Source of the DNA: CBDBKE01 sp965218055
GTDB taxonomy: Bacteria > Acidobacteriota > Terriglobia > JAJPHL01 > JAPKYU01
Assembly: GCA_965218055.1 (NCBI GenBank)
Contig: CBDCKA010000001.1
Span: 310,001 to 374,000, forward strand
Length of the DNA stretch: 64,000 nt
Direction: 5' to 3'
This document shows positions 42,518-51,482 of the stretch, one piece after another. Every line of letters starts with the position of its first letter. The first letter of the stretch is position 1. A program made the position numbers and the translations under genes. The notes under the pieces are model-generated. The model made no database searches and was not told the origin of the DNA. It was given only the letters and a program-made list of their open reading frames with translations.

Positions 42518-42645
42518 GGCGGACGGTCCGTTCGGTCTACACCAAATCCAACAAAATCAAGATATCGCCTGCGCTCATTGCAGTCAAGCACGCCCAATGC
42601 AGCTAGTTTCGGTGGTTCCCGCCAGCTCGGCCGCCCGCTTCCCTT

Positions 42646-42681
42646 CCCCAGGCCGCTCCCCAGGCCGCTCCCCAGGCCACG
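42646..42681. repeat. 12-bp tandem repeat, three copies
   Basis: CCCCAGGCCGCT twice, then CCCCAGGCCACG, in the 235-bp gap between the 733-residue PQQ gene and tsaB. The rest of the gap shows no gene. Confidence 0.8.
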
Positions 42682-42752
42682 ACAGGCGGATCATCATCGC
42701 CATTTCAGAAAGAATGCACTGTGTGACTACTGGCTCACGCTCGTGGCTCGGT

Positions 42753-43502
42753 TCACGACTTTTTTCGAGAACTAGAGCGCAAGACTTCGGCGTCGGCGCG
42801 ACGAACGTAATTTGCGTCGGCGTCCTCCGCTGTGAGCACCTGGCCGTTGCAATACCCCACATAGCCGAGGCGCGCCACTGCGGCCGCCAGTCTGCGCCCG
42901 GTCACCGTACACGCAAAGTGAGCCGCAGCGCCTTGGACGGCGCTGAACAAAGCAAATAAGCGCTCCACGTCCGGGCCGCAAAAGGCGGCCTCGCTCGGGG
43001 GCAACTTGAGATGGGCAAGCCACTCTTCGAGGGCTCCGGGCCGCGCGACGATCTCTTCGGCCAGCCGCTGCAAGGGTCCGTCGGGGCTCACTGGATTTGT
43101 GCGCTCATAGACTCCGGCAAAAAGTTCGCCCCGCCGCGCATCCAGCAGCGGAATCAAAATGCGGGGGCCTGAGGCCGCGAGCGCCGCCGTGGCCTCCAGG
43201 TTGGACACCGGCGCCACAGGCTTGCCCGCGACGGCCGCCAGGCCTTTGGCCGCAGTCAACCCCACCCGCACGCCGGTAAAGGAGCCCGGTCCGGCGGCAG
43301 CGGCAAACAGGTCCACTTCGGCCAGACCAACTTGGTGCCGGTCCAGCAGTGCACCAATCTCTTGAAACACCACCCTGGAAAAGGCCTCGCGCGCATGCAC
43401 GGCGTGGCACTCCAGCAGCTGCTGGCCCCGCTGGAGCGCCAGGCTCCCGTGCTCGGTGGTGGTGTCTATGGCCACAACCAGGATGGAAGATGGATTTCGC
43501 AC
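42753..43502 (-). CDS. tsaB: tRNA threonylcarbamoyladenosine biosynthesis protein TsaB
   Basis: 249 residues, ASKHA fold. N-terminal phosphate-1 motif AIDTTTEHGSLAL, then the TsaB signature GPGSFTGVRVGLTAAKGLA and LLDARRGELFAGVY. TsaB is the non-catalytic partner of TsaD and TsaE in making the t6A base at position 37 of ANN-decoding tRNAs; essential in most bacteria. The C-terminal part (residues ~165-245) is weakly conserved, as usual. GTG start. No tsaD, tsaE or rimI lies beside it. Confidence 0.92.
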   Translation of the reverse strand: MRNPSSILVVAIDTTTEHGSLALQRGQQLLECHAVHAREAFSRVVFQEIGALLDRHQVGLAEVDLFAAAAGPGSFTGVRVGLTAAKGLAAVAGKPVAPVSNLEATAALAASGPRILIPLLDARRGELFAGVYERTNPVSPDGPLQRLAEEIVARPGALEEWLAHLKLPPSEAAFCGPDVERLFALFSAVQGAAAHFACTVTGRRLAAAVARLGYVGYCNGQVLTAEDADANYVRRADAEVLRSSSRKKS

Positions 43503-43612
43503 CGCCTTCCATCATAAACCGGCGGAAGGTGAATCCGGCTTCTGTCAGCCGAGCGCTGCTTGTTCAGTCTGCAGGCCGGGGGGTATGCTGGAGTAGTGAA
43601 CAGTGATGCCGA

Positions 43613-44875
43613 TTGTGCAACTCTCTGCCAACCGCTGTCACAGAGGGCGGCCGGCGTGAGGGGTGGAGTTGTGAAGTGCTGCACGTAGTGCTTGCGCTAG
43701 CGCTGGCGGTCGTGGGCGCTTCAGCGCGTGTCCGGACTGGCATTGAGGTGCTGGAAGCGCAGCAGTTCGCGCCGCTCGTGGGCAAGCGAGTCGCGCTTAT
43801 CACCAACCACACCGGTCAAACCTCCGATGGCCGGCGCACGATTGACCTGCTCCACCAAGCCCCGGGCGTACGCCTCACGGCGATCTTCGCCCCCGAGCAC
43901 GGCCTTAGGGGAACACGCGAGGATCGAAACGTCGAGTCCGGCAAAGATCAGGCCACCGGCGTGCCGGTCTACAGCCTTTACCAGCGTGGCCGCTACCGGC
44001 CCGCCCCCGAGATGCTGCGCCACCTAGACGCGCTGGTCTACGACATTCAGGACATCGGCGCCCGCTTCTACACCTACATCACCACGCTCGGCTACATGGT
44101 GGAGGAAGCGGCCAGGGCAAAAATCCCCATCTACGTGTTGGACCGGCCCAACCCAATCAACGGGGTGGCGGTCGAAGGACCGATGCTGGAAGAAGACTAC
44201 GTCTCCTTCGTGGGCTACATGCCCATGCCCATCCGGCACGGCATGACTGTGGGCGAGCTAGCCCGCATGTTCAACGGCGAGAAAAAGCTGGGCGCCGCGG
44301 TGCACGTGATTCGGATGCAGGGCTGGCGGCGCAGCCAATGGATGGACGAAACCGGCCTGCCCTGGGTGAACCCCTCGCCCAACATCCGCAGCCTGACCCA
44401 GGCCACTCTCTACCCGGGCGTCTGCCTGCTGGAGTCTAAGCAGGTTTCGGTGGGACGCGGCACCGCCACGCCTTTCCAACTGGTGGGGGCACCCTGGTTC
44501 CAGGCGCGCGAGATGGCCGAATACTTGAACGCGCGCCAAGTGGCGGGCGTGCGTTTCCGGGCCCGCAGCTTTCGCCCCAACTCCAGCCTGTTTCGGGGCC
44601 AGCAGTGCCAGGGGGTCGAGGTGATACTGGCTGACCGCGACGCGCTCAATGCGGTGGCGGTCGGCGTCGAATTACTGTCGGCGGTGGTGAAGTTCCACCC
44701 CGGCAAGTTCGACCTAGGTGGCATCATGCGCCTGCTGGGCAACGATGCGGCTGCCGGCCGCATCCTTTCGCTTGTCAAACAGGCCGCCGAAGACCCCCGC
44801 CAAATCGTAGAAAGCTGGCAGTCAGAGCTAGACGCCTTCCGAAAGCTGCGCGCCGGCTACCTCCTCTACGAATGA
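43613..44875 (+). CDS. namZ: Exo-beta-N-acetylmuramidase NamZ-type protein (DUF1343)
   Basis: 420 residues from a GTG at 43613; a GTG at 43676 with a purine-rich stretch upstream is an alternative that would leave only the hydrophobic LHVVLALALAVVGASA. The signal region is followed by GIEVLEAQQFAPLVGKRVAL, ITNHTG, FAPEHGLRG, VYDIQDIGARFYTYITTLGY, LDRPNPI and WVNPSPNIRSLTQATLYPG, all hallmarks of the DUF1343 family. Characterised members (NamZ) release terminal MurNAc from peptidoglycan fragments. Predicted to be exported and to act in cell-wall recycling. Confidence 0.9.
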   Translation: MCNSLPTAVTEGGRREGWSCEVLHVVLALALAVVGASARVRTGIEVLEAQQFAPLVGKRVALITNHTGQTSDGRRTIDLLHQAPGVRLTAIFAPEHGLRGTREDRNVESGKDQATGVPVYSLYQRGRYRPAPEMLRHLDALVYDIQDIGARFYTYITTLGYMVEEAARAKIPIYVLDRPNPINGVAVEGPMLEEDYVSFVGYMPMPIRHGMTVGELARMFNGEKKLGAAVHVIRMQGWRRSQWMDETGLPWVNPSPNIRSLTQATLYPGVCLLESKQVSVGRGTATPFQLVGAPWFQAREMAEYLNARQVAGVRFRARSFRPNSSLFRGQQCQGVEVILADRDALNAVAVGVELLSAVVKFHPGKFDLGGIMRLLGNDAAAGRILSLVKQAAEDPRQIVESWQSELDAFRKLRAGYLLYE

Positions 44876-44903
44876 ATTCCCCATCGGAACCTCTGCTCTG
44901 CGC

Positions 44904-44920
44904 GGCACGGCGGGCGTGCC
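44904..44920. other. Short hairpin after namZ
   Basis: GGCACG, loop GCGGG wait-free 5 nt, CGTGCC: a 6-bp stem 28 bp after the namZ stop. There is no U-tract, so it is at best a weak terminator. Confidence 0.35.
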
Positions 44921-44932
44921 GCAGTGGGATGC

Positions 44933-44938
44933 TATAAT
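44933..44938 (+). promoter_or_regulatory. -10 box of the mrp gene
   Basis: A perfect TATAAT, followed 20 nt later by the mrp ATG at 44959 with GAGGA in between. No good -35 is seen. The predicted leader is only about 14 nt. Confidence 0.6.
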
Positions 44939-44958
44939 CTGTGCATGAGGAAGCTTCA

Positions 44959-46044
44959 ATGGGGAACGTAAGTGATCAGCAGGTGATGCAGGCCCTTGGC
45001 AAGGTGGTCGAGCCAGAGCGAGGGAAGGACGTCGTCGCGCTGAACATGGTGCGGAACCTGGTGGTTCACGACGGCCTGGTGGCCCTGACGGTGCTGGTCA
45101 GCAATCCCGACTACCCGCACCAGCGCGAACTCGAAAACAGCGTGCGCGCGGAACTGGTAAAGCTGCCGGGCGTCACCGAAGTGCAGGTGAAGTTCGCCGC
45201 CCCGGGACCGCAGGCCCGCCCAGGTGGGGCAGAAAAGACTCCGATTCCCGGCGTAAAGAACCTCATTGCGATCGCTTCCGGCAAGGGCGGAGTGGGCAAG
45301 ACCACGGTGGCGGTGAACCTGGCGGTGGCTTTGGCACATCTGGGGTCCCGCGTGGGCCTGATGGACGCCGACGTCTACGGGCCCAATGTGCCGCTGATGA
45401 TGGGCATCAGCGAAACGCCTCAGGCCCAGGGAGACAGGATTCTACCGCTCGAGAGCTATGGCGTCCGAATGATGTCCATGGGCTTTCTCAACCCGGGGGA
45501 CCGCCCGGTGATCTGGCGCGGCCCGATGCTGCACAGCGTCATCCAGCAATTCATCCGCAACGTGGAGTGGGGCGAGCTGGACTACCTGGTGGTGGACCTG
45601 CCGCCGGGCACCGGCGACGTCCAGTTGACGTTGCTGCAAACGGTGCCCATTACCGGAGCGGTCGTCGTCACTACCCCTTCCGACGTGTCACTGGAGGATG
45701 CGCGGAAGGCCATCTCCATGTTCCGCCAGGTGAAGGCGGAGGTTCTTGGGGTGGTGGAGAACATGAGCTACTTCGTCTGTCCACACTGCGGCAACCAGGT
45801 GGACGTGTTCAGTCACGGGGGCGGCGAGCGCATCGCGCAGCAGTTCGGCGTGCCGTTCCTGGGCCACGTGCCCCTGGATCCGGACATCCGGGTGGGCGGC
45901 GATACCGGTGCGCCGGTGGGCGCGCGCGGTCCCGACTCCCCGCAGGCCAAAGCGTTCTACGATCTTGCCCGAACCACAGTAGAACGGGTCCGCCTGGCCG
46001 GCTCCGGCGCGAGCCCCGAGCCGGTGGTGCGCATCCGCGACTAG
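44959..46044 (+). CDS. mrp: Iron-sulfur cluster carrier protein Mrp/ApbC
   Basis: 361 residues from the ATG at 44959 (MGNVSDQQVMQALG). An N-terminal MIP18/DUF59 domain (5-75) is followed by a P-loop ATPase with the deviant Walker A SGKGGVGKTT (108-117), DADVYGPNVPLMMG, VVDLPPGTGDVQLT and VVTTPSDVSLEDARK. A CxxC pair (VCPHCGNQVDVF) near residue 270 binds the bridging Fe-S cluster in the homodimer. It delivers 4Fe-4S clusters to apo-proteins. Complete and of standard length. Confidence 0.94.
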   Translation: MGNVSDQQVMQALGKVVEPERGKDVVALNMVRNLVVHDGLVALTVLVSNPDYPHQRELENSVRAELVKLPGVTEVQVKFAAPGPQARPGGAEKTPIPGVKNLIAIASGKGGVGKTTVAVNLAVALAHLGSRVGLMDADVYGPNVPLMMGISETPQAQGDRILPLESYGVRMMSMGFLNPGDRPVIWRGPMLHSVIQQFIRNVEWGELDYLVVDLPPGTGDVQLTLLQTVPITGAVVVTTPSDVSLEDARKAISMFRQVKAEVLGVVENMSYFVCPHCGNQVDVFSHGGGERIAQQFGVPFLGHVPLDPDIRVGGDTGAPVGARGPDSPQAKAFYDLARTTVERVRLAGSGASPEPVVRIRD

Positions 46045-46110
46045 AAGCCACGCCTTTCCTAAACTCAGCAGAAGATTCCAAGGCAGGACCTGAGGGCGGC
46101 GCTGGAGCGG

Positions 46111-47163
46111 CTAGGGGCTGGTGAATGATGCCGCGGGCGCGCGCCTCAGCCCAAACCGTTCGGCGGTCGACACCTTGGAGCGGTAGCCGGTGCGGGTTCG
46201 GATGCGGTACTTCTTGGCGCGTTCGCCAGCCAGTTCGACATTGATGCTGCGCCAGCCCTGCTTGGCATTGTGCGTTGGATAGTAGCTCAACACGTAGAGG
46301 TGCCTCACGTCTTCGCCGATCGCCTTGAAGGCGGCCGTTTGCTGTTTCCAGGTACGAGCAACGTAGGCCTTGCCGCCCGAGCGTCCCGACAGACGCCGGA
46401 AGACAGTAGCAGAGACTTTGTCCCTGTTAGCTTCCTCGGTGCTGATGATGTAGATGGGGATCCCTTCATTCTCCGCCAGTTCGCGCACTGCCTCAGGCGA
46501 CACGATGCTGCTGACGTCGGGTCCGTTGGAGAACACCACCACCACCTTGCGGCCCGGAAGCCGCGCCGCATCTTGAAGGGTAAGCAGCATGGCGTTGTAG
46601 ATGGAAGGATCGGCGCCGGCCACCAACTGGCGCAGCGCCAGCAGGGCCCGGCGCCGATCCAGCGTCGGAGGGCAAGCCCGCAGCAGGTTGCGGCTGAAAG
46701 CGTACAACGCAATGGAATCGTGTATGTTCAGGCCGTGGATAAACTGGGCAACGGCGTCCTGCGCGTAGACAAAAAAGCCCCGATACATAATGTTACTGGT
46801 GTCAAACAGGATAAAGACGTGGGAGTCGGCCACCACGGTAGGCACTGGGCGGCCGGTCTCCTGCTCACGCTCTTCGATTTCCCACAGCGTCTCAGGCGCG
46901 GCGCCCCCCTCGCTGAACATGGCCACCTTTTGAGGGATATCATCCTCATAAACGGTGAAATCGGCGGGACGCAGTCCCCGGATGTAGCGTCCGGCGGGAT
47001 CGGTGACGGCCACGGTAACCTGGACCAAGTCCACTTCCACGCGGTAGACCGCCTGGCGGGGCTGTTCCTGGGCGCTAGGCCAGGCAGCCGGCGCCAGCCA
47101 CAGAACCAGAAGGCAAACGGGTTTCAGGACGCGTGGCACGTTGAACCTCGGGATCGCTCTCAT
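46111..47163 (-). CDS. Acidobacterial-type VWA domain protein (TIGR03436-like)
   Basis: 350 residues. Signal peptide (VLKPVCLLVLWLAPAAWPSA), then a short N-terminal domain (YRVEVDLVQVTVAVTDPAG, LRPADFTVYEDDIPQKV) that precedes the VWA domain in this family. The MIDAS-like start is VFILFDTSN (Asp-x-Ser/Thr pattern). VVVVFSNGPDVSS and YVLSYYPTHNAKQGWRSINV follow. Function is unknown; such proteins are greatly expanded in Acidobacteria and are thought to be secreted and to mediate protein contacts. The ATG overlaps the stop of the upstream 1125-residue gene, so the two form one unit. Confidence 0.88.
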   Translation of the reverse strand: MRAIPRFNVPRVLKPVCLLVLWLAPAAWPSAQEQPRQAVYRVEVDLVQVTVAVTDPAGRYIRGLRPADFTVYEDDIPQKVAMFSEGGAAPETLWEIEEREQETGRPVPTVVADSHVFILFDTSNIMYRGFFVYAQDAVAQFIHGLNIHDSIALYAFSRNLLRACPPTLDRRRALLALRQLVAGADPSIYNAMLLTLQDAARLPGRKVVVVFSNGPDVSSIVSPEAVRELAENEGIPIYIISTEEANRDKVSATVFRRLSGRSGGKAYVARTWKQQTAAFKAIGEDVRHLYVLSYYPTHNAKQGWRSINVELAGERAKKYRIRTRTGYRSKVSTAERFGLRRAPAASFTSP

Positions 47164-50100
47164 GGCCTACCGGCGGCCAGTGCGGGTGAGGCACCTTCCG
47201 CCAAAGTCTTGCGGCGAAACTCGTCGCCAGTCGCCCTCAGGGCGGTCAGCAGCGCCGGCCAGTCTTCGAGATTATTGGCGAAAACGCGTTCCAGCACTTG
47301 CCGGGTCAGTCGGGGCACAATCCGATTGAGCTCGGCGGGAGGCAAAGCTAGCTCATCGGCCAGTTGCGCCCAGTACAGATTGCTCGATTCCCAGGACTCG
47401 GCCAGCAACTGGCTGGAGTAGCCCATCACAGCGGGGAACAGGGGCAGATGCAGGAGTTCGGTTCGGTACGAGTGCGCAATTTTCGGATGCGGCGCCCCGA
47501 AAGCCGCGCTGGCAGCGGTCTCGGAAGCCTCCTTGGGAAACTGCCGGGACATCTGCTCCAAGGTGGCGGCAGCCGGCCCCACGCGCCGCGCCAACTCCGT
47601 GCCGGCCGCCGAATCCCCTGCCGCGGGCAGATTGCGGGAAAGCTGGTAGAGCTCGGCAGGGGTCACTAGCCGCAGAGCATGGGCAGCGCGGCCTTGCGTC
47701 AGTTCCGAGGCAATGTGCTCCCGCCGCTGGGCCCCCATCACCGGCAGCGCATTCAGCACCAGGTGCTGCGCCTGGGGCGAGGCGGCCGCCTCGGCCAGCA
47801 GGTCCTGGCCCAGCCGGAGGTGCAGCGCCACCCAGTGCTGGGTGCGAGGCGAGACCCGCCACCACCGCGGCACGACCGAGGAAAGCAGCACCTGCGGCGC
47901 CAAGTCCCCCCAGACCAGCGCTTGGGTTTGCTTCGGCACTAAGAAATCCTTCTCGGCATCCGCCAGCGCGTAGGGCACACCGGAAAGCGACCCCACGAAG
48001 CGGCCGCCGCCGCTCCGGGGCCAGCCCAGCCTGTGGACACGTGCTGGGCCCCGAAGCTCGTTTCCCGTGCCGCGCTTTGAGTTCCCCAGGAAGTCGTGGG
48101 AGCGGACGAAGAGCGGGTTGTGGTGCAGCAGCATCGAACCCGGAGGCGCATAATAGGCGTACACCAGGCCGACCAGCGTATCGCGCACATGGGGCGTCAA
48201 CTGGCCACGGGCCCGACTTGACCCCTCCGGCCTTAAAAAGCCGTAGCGAGTCACTCTCCTCTCCAGACTTGTGGGAAAGGGTTTGGGCAGATTCAGTTCC
48301 TTGAGGCGCGCAGCCAACCGCATGAATTCCGGGCCGGGAGGGGTGCCAGTTGCCGCGGCGCGCTCCATTTGCTCGGATAGAGAAAACAGGGTATCCAGTG
48401 GGATGAGGCGTTGAGCATCCAATGCTGCCCAGATGCGCTCTTCGCCTTCTTCGCGCGCCTGCCGCGACGTTCCATCCAGGCCGGGGGGAGCGGCCAGCAA
48501 GGCAATCATCTTCTGCTGCACGGAGCCGGGTCCTGGCGGAGCGAAGGAGACTAGCGTCTGTACGGCCTGGCGTGCGGCGTCCAGGACCTGGTCGGCCTTG
48601 CCGACATCGGCAAACGGCTCCAACAGCCGCTGCAGCGTGGGCTCCAGCTGCGATTCCGGAATTTCCTGCTGCCGCGCCAGGATCCCCCACAAGGCCACCG
48701 CTGCTTGCAGGGAGCCGAGGCCATCGGCACGCACCATCTGGCCGCCAATCCGGGTCAGCCCTTCCACCACGTCCAAGAAGCGCCGGATGGTCGAGTCCGA
48801 CAGCTGGGGCCACTCGGCAAACAGGGTATAGTGCTGGCTGAAGCGCGGGTATTGTGCCGTCAGCAGCAGAACCGTGTCTGGGGCGAGCGGCTGGGTGCGC
48901 AGACGGTCGATTTCGTTCAGAGTCAGAAATACAAAGAAAGGGCCGTTCTCTTCGACCTCGCGCACGCGGCCGAACAGGGTTTCCACAACGTGATCGGGAT
49001 CGCGCAGTCGGCTGATGCCGGATTTCATGCCGCTGCGCGCCTTCTTGCCGCGGGCCTTTTTGATGCTGCGCGGGCTGGGCCGCATGCGGAAGATGGAATC
49101 CCAGGCCTCGACGCCACCGGGAAGTTGCAGGTGGCCATCCGCCTGCACCCGCAGGCGGGAAACCAGCAGCAGCAGTAAGCCGTTATCCTTGAACACGGGC
49201 CGGGCCGGGCCGGGCGTGGGGTCGTTGCCGCGCAGCGCGCGGTAGAAGCGCGCTAGCCGTTTCCTGCCGGTGAAGTACTCTTGTACAGCGGGGGTGGCTC
49301 GAAACAGGGCGTCGAAATAGGCAATCAGCCAGCCGTTGTCTTTTTCCAGGAGCTTGATCAGGAACGCGCCGGGGCGGTCGGGACGGGCGCCCACCAACCG
49401 CCTCCACGCCTGGCTGACGGCGGTACCTCCGGGCACCACGACATGCCCGTTCTCCACTCGCAACATTCCCCCGAAGTAATCCAACACCGGGCCGAGGGAC
49501 TTTAACTTCTTCATGCTCGCATCCTGTCGAAGCGCCTCCAGCGTGGAAGCCGGCAGGCGCGAGAGCGCGAGGTAGAGTCGGGCCAACTGCCGGTCCCCTA
49601 GAAAGGCGTCGATCCAGGGGGTACCCGGTTCCACCCATTCTTCAGGCCCTAATAGCACGGGTATGCGCACGGGACCGACGGAATGCTCGAACGGGCGTTT
49701 GCCTTGGATGGCTTCTTCCAGTTCGACCAGGGGGAAACCCGAGTCGGAGGTAAGGAAGGCCCGCTCCGGGTCGTCCACTTCCAAGCCGGCGGCGCAGCCG
49801 TCCCGGCGGGTGCGGTGACCCAGTACTTTCAGCAGAGGCGCTGCCTCTTCGCACGTGTTCACTCGCAGGAACCCGTCGCTGCCGGCCAGCGCCTGCAATT
49901 CGCGCGCCTGACCAAGATAGGCCGTCAGCAGTTTCAGATACTCGGTGGGCATGATTTTCATATGGGCGTGCGAGTACCGGTAGCCAACAGTGACGACGTT
50001 GTGGGCCAATTTCGACAGCAACTCCTCGGGCGGAGTTTCGGGGCTAATTGCCGCCATGCGCTGGAAGGAAAGCAACGGGCCGGGAATTTCAATGTACCCA

Positions 50101-50537
50101 ACCGGCAGGCGCGAGGCCGGCGCCGCATCCGACCAGCCCGGCAGGTCCGAGCCACCCGCGCGCTGGTAGGTCTCCAGCTCGCGCCGGGCCTGCCGGTACT
50201 GACCCGCTCCGAGATGCAGCAGAATCAGCCGACGCCGGGCGGCCTTCGTCTCCCGGCTTTCCGGAGACGACACTTCCAGCACGCGGCGGTACGCTTGGGC
50301 ACGATGGGGCGACCCGGATAAATCCAGCAATTCGGCGGCGGACAACAGCACCGTAGCGTCTTGCGGACCCCGGCGAAGCACTTCCGCTACGGCCGCTCTC
50401 AGTTGCGACGTCTGCCCGGCCTGCTGGTGGGCGCTCGCCTTTTCCAACCCCGATTGCGCGACCGCCACTGTGGCCACGCAGAAGCTCGCTGCCAGACACA
50501 GGCGCAAAGGGCTGGAAAGTCTGCGTGATTGCTTCAT
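47160..50537 (-). CDS. Large secreted protein of unknown function with TPR-like N-terminus
   Basis: 1125 residues from the ATG at 50537 (MKQSRRLSSP), preceded by GGAG; the frame is open to 50633. Signal peptide RLCLAASFCVATVAVAQ. Residues 25-130 look like helical TPR-like repeats (AVAEVLRRGPQDATVLLSAA, then QAYRRVLEVSSPESRETKAA). The rest is mainly helical with recurring phrases such as RQLARLYLALSRLP, RKRLARFYRALRG and WRRLVGARPDRPGAFLIKLL, suggesting degenerate internal repeats. No catalytic motif is recognised. Coupled by overlap to the VWA gene downstream, so the two proteins may form an envelope complex. Confidence 0.8.
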   Translation of the reverse strand: MKQSRRLSSPLRLCLAASFCVATVAVAQSGLEKASAHQQAGQTSQLRAAVAEVLRRGPQDATVLLSAAELLDLSGSPHRAQAYRRVLEVSSPESRETKAARRRLILLHLGAGQYRQARRELETYQRAGGSDLPGWSDAAPASRLPVGYIEIPGPLLSFQRMAAISPETPPEELLSKLAHNVVTVGYRYSHAHMKIMPTEYLKLLTAYLGQARELQALAGSDGFLRVNTCEEAAPLLKVLGHRTRRDGCAAGLEVDDPERAFLTSDSGFPLVELEEAIQGKRPFEHSVGPVRIPVLLGPEEWVEPGTPWIDAFLGDRQLARLYLALSRLPASTLEALRQDASMKKLKSLGPVLDYFGGMLRVENGHVVVPGGTAVSQAWRRLVGARPDRPGAFLIKLLEKDNGWLIAYFDALFRATPAVQEYFTGRKRLARFYRALRGNDPTPGPARPVFKDNGLLLLLVSRLRVQADGHLQLPGGVEAWDSIFRMRPSPRSIKKARGKKARSGMKSGISRLRDPDHVVETLFGRVREVEENGPFFVFLTLNEIDRLRTQPLAPDTVLLLTAQYPRFSQHYTLFAEWPQLSDSTIRRFLDVVEGLTRIGGQMVRADGLGSLQAAVALWGILARQQEIPESQLEPTLQRLLEPFADVGKADQVLDAARQAVQTLVSFAPPGPGSVQQKMIALLAAPPGLDGTSRQAREEGEERIWAALDAQRLIPLDTLFSLSEQMERAAATGTPPGPEFMRLAARLKELNLPKPFPTSLERRVTRYGFLRPEGSSRARGQLTPHVRDTLVGLVYAYYAPPGSMLLHHNPLFVRSHDFLGNSKRGTGNELRGPARVHRLGWPRSGGGRFVGSLSGVPYALADAEKDFLVPKQTQALVWGDLAPQVLLSSVVPRWWRVSPRTQHWVALHLRLGQDLLAEAAASPQAQHLVLNALPVMGAQRREHIASELTQGRAAHALRLVTPAELYQLSRNLPAAGDSAAGTELARRVGPAAATLEQMSRQFPKEASETAASAAFGAPHPKIAHSYRTELLHLPLFPAVMGYSSQLLAESWESSNLYWAQLADELALPPAELNRIVPRLTRQVLERVFANNLEDWPALLTALRATGDEFRRKTLAEGASPALAAGRP

Positions 50538-50809
50538 GACTCGGCTCCTTCGCCGGCCTACAACCCACCGCCGAGCCCCCCGCTTAGTTTGGATGGAGCG
50601 CGAGAGAACTCCTGGGGAAGCTCGCCGGAACATCGGACGAGGCTGCCGGGATTATAGGACAAGGGGAACCAAGGGAAAAGCAGAAACGATCCAGACCACG
50701 GCCCCTCGAACATTAGTGTCGGCAAGAAAACGTTCTCCCGCTGTGCAGGACGCGTGCATCGATCTACCGGCCAGGCCTAGGCTAGCAGTTTCTGTGCTAT
50801 ACAACGGAC
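50538..50809. other. Intergenic region, divergent promoters
   Basis: 272 bp between the 1125-residue gene (minus) and the phosphoribosyltransferase gene (plus). No gene is seen. It should hold promoters for both directions. Confidence 0.4.
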
Positions 50810-51418
50810 ATGGAACTCATCCCCAGCCAGCAGGAGGTGTTGGACATCTTGCGGCGGACCGGCGCCATGCGGGAAGGCCACTTTGAATTGACCTCCGGCC
50901 GGCACACCGACCACTACCTGCAGATGCCGCTGGCCATGCGTTACTACCAGGAAGCCAAGACGCTCAGTGTAGCGCTCAGCCGGCTGCTGCGCGGCGACTC
51001 GGAAATCGCGCGCCACCTGCCGCGGGTCAGCATCGTCTCGCCGGCCACCGGCGGGATCCCGGTGGCCTACGGCCTGGGCGAGGCGCTGCGCGCCGACCAA
51101 ATTTATTGGGCGGAAAAGGGAGAGGACCGGATGGAGTTCCGCCAGTTCATGGAGACACACAAGAACGAGCAGTGCATCATGGTGGACGACGTCCTGCGTT
51201 CGGGGAAGATGCTCGGCAAGTTGCGTAACCTGCTACTAACGCACAGGGCACGGGTTCTGGCGCTGGCTGTGATCGTGCACCAGCCGACGCTGGACGCAGT
51301 GAATTTTGGGCCGTTGCCAATCTACTCGCTGGCTCGCCTGCAACTCAGCTATTGGGAAAGTGCAGCATCCTGCCCGCTGTGCCGGGACGCAATACCGTTC
51401 GTAAAGGTTCGTATCTAA
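50810..51418 (+). CDS. Orotate phosphoribosyltransferase-like protein
   Basis: 202 residues, type I phosphoribosyltransferase. The N-terminus resembles OPRT (RRTGAMREGHFELTSGRHTD), followed by VSPATGGIPVAYGLGEAL. The PRPP motif reads CIMVDDVLRSGKML: the two acids are Asp-Asp instead of the Glu-Asp usual in PyrE, and the loop has RSGKM for the usual TTGGS. The C-terminus carries CPLC, not typical of PyrE. It could be the pyrimidine enzyme in a divergent form or a paralogue with another base or role. No pyrimidine gene is adjacent. Confidence 0.72.
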   Translation: MELIPSQQEVLDILRRTGAMREGHFELTSGRHTDHYLQMPLAMRYYQEAKTLSVALSRLLRGDSEIARHLPRVSIVSPATGGIPVAYGLGEALRADQIYWAEKGEDRMEFRQFMETHKNEQCIMVDDVLRSGKMLGKLRNLLLTHRARVLALAVIVHQPTLDAVNFGPLPIYSLARLQLSYWESAASCPLCRDAIPFVKVRI

Positions 51419-51482
51419 AGCGCGTGTCTGCACCCCACCAGCACGCGAGGGCGAGGGTGCAATCAACACTGCGCGGCGGCGA

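Noticed and set aside
42646..42681. Tandem 12-bp repeats as a possible CRISPR or iteron array
   Set aside because: Only three direct copies with no spacers, no cas genes and no replication gene nearby; a simple slippage repeat is more likely.
47353..48813. A 486-codon minus-strand frame inside the 1125-residue gene
   Set aside because: Rich in Gly/Ala/Arg/Pro with no domain, as expected for an out-of-frame reading of GC-rich DNA; the longer frame has a signal peptide and repeats.
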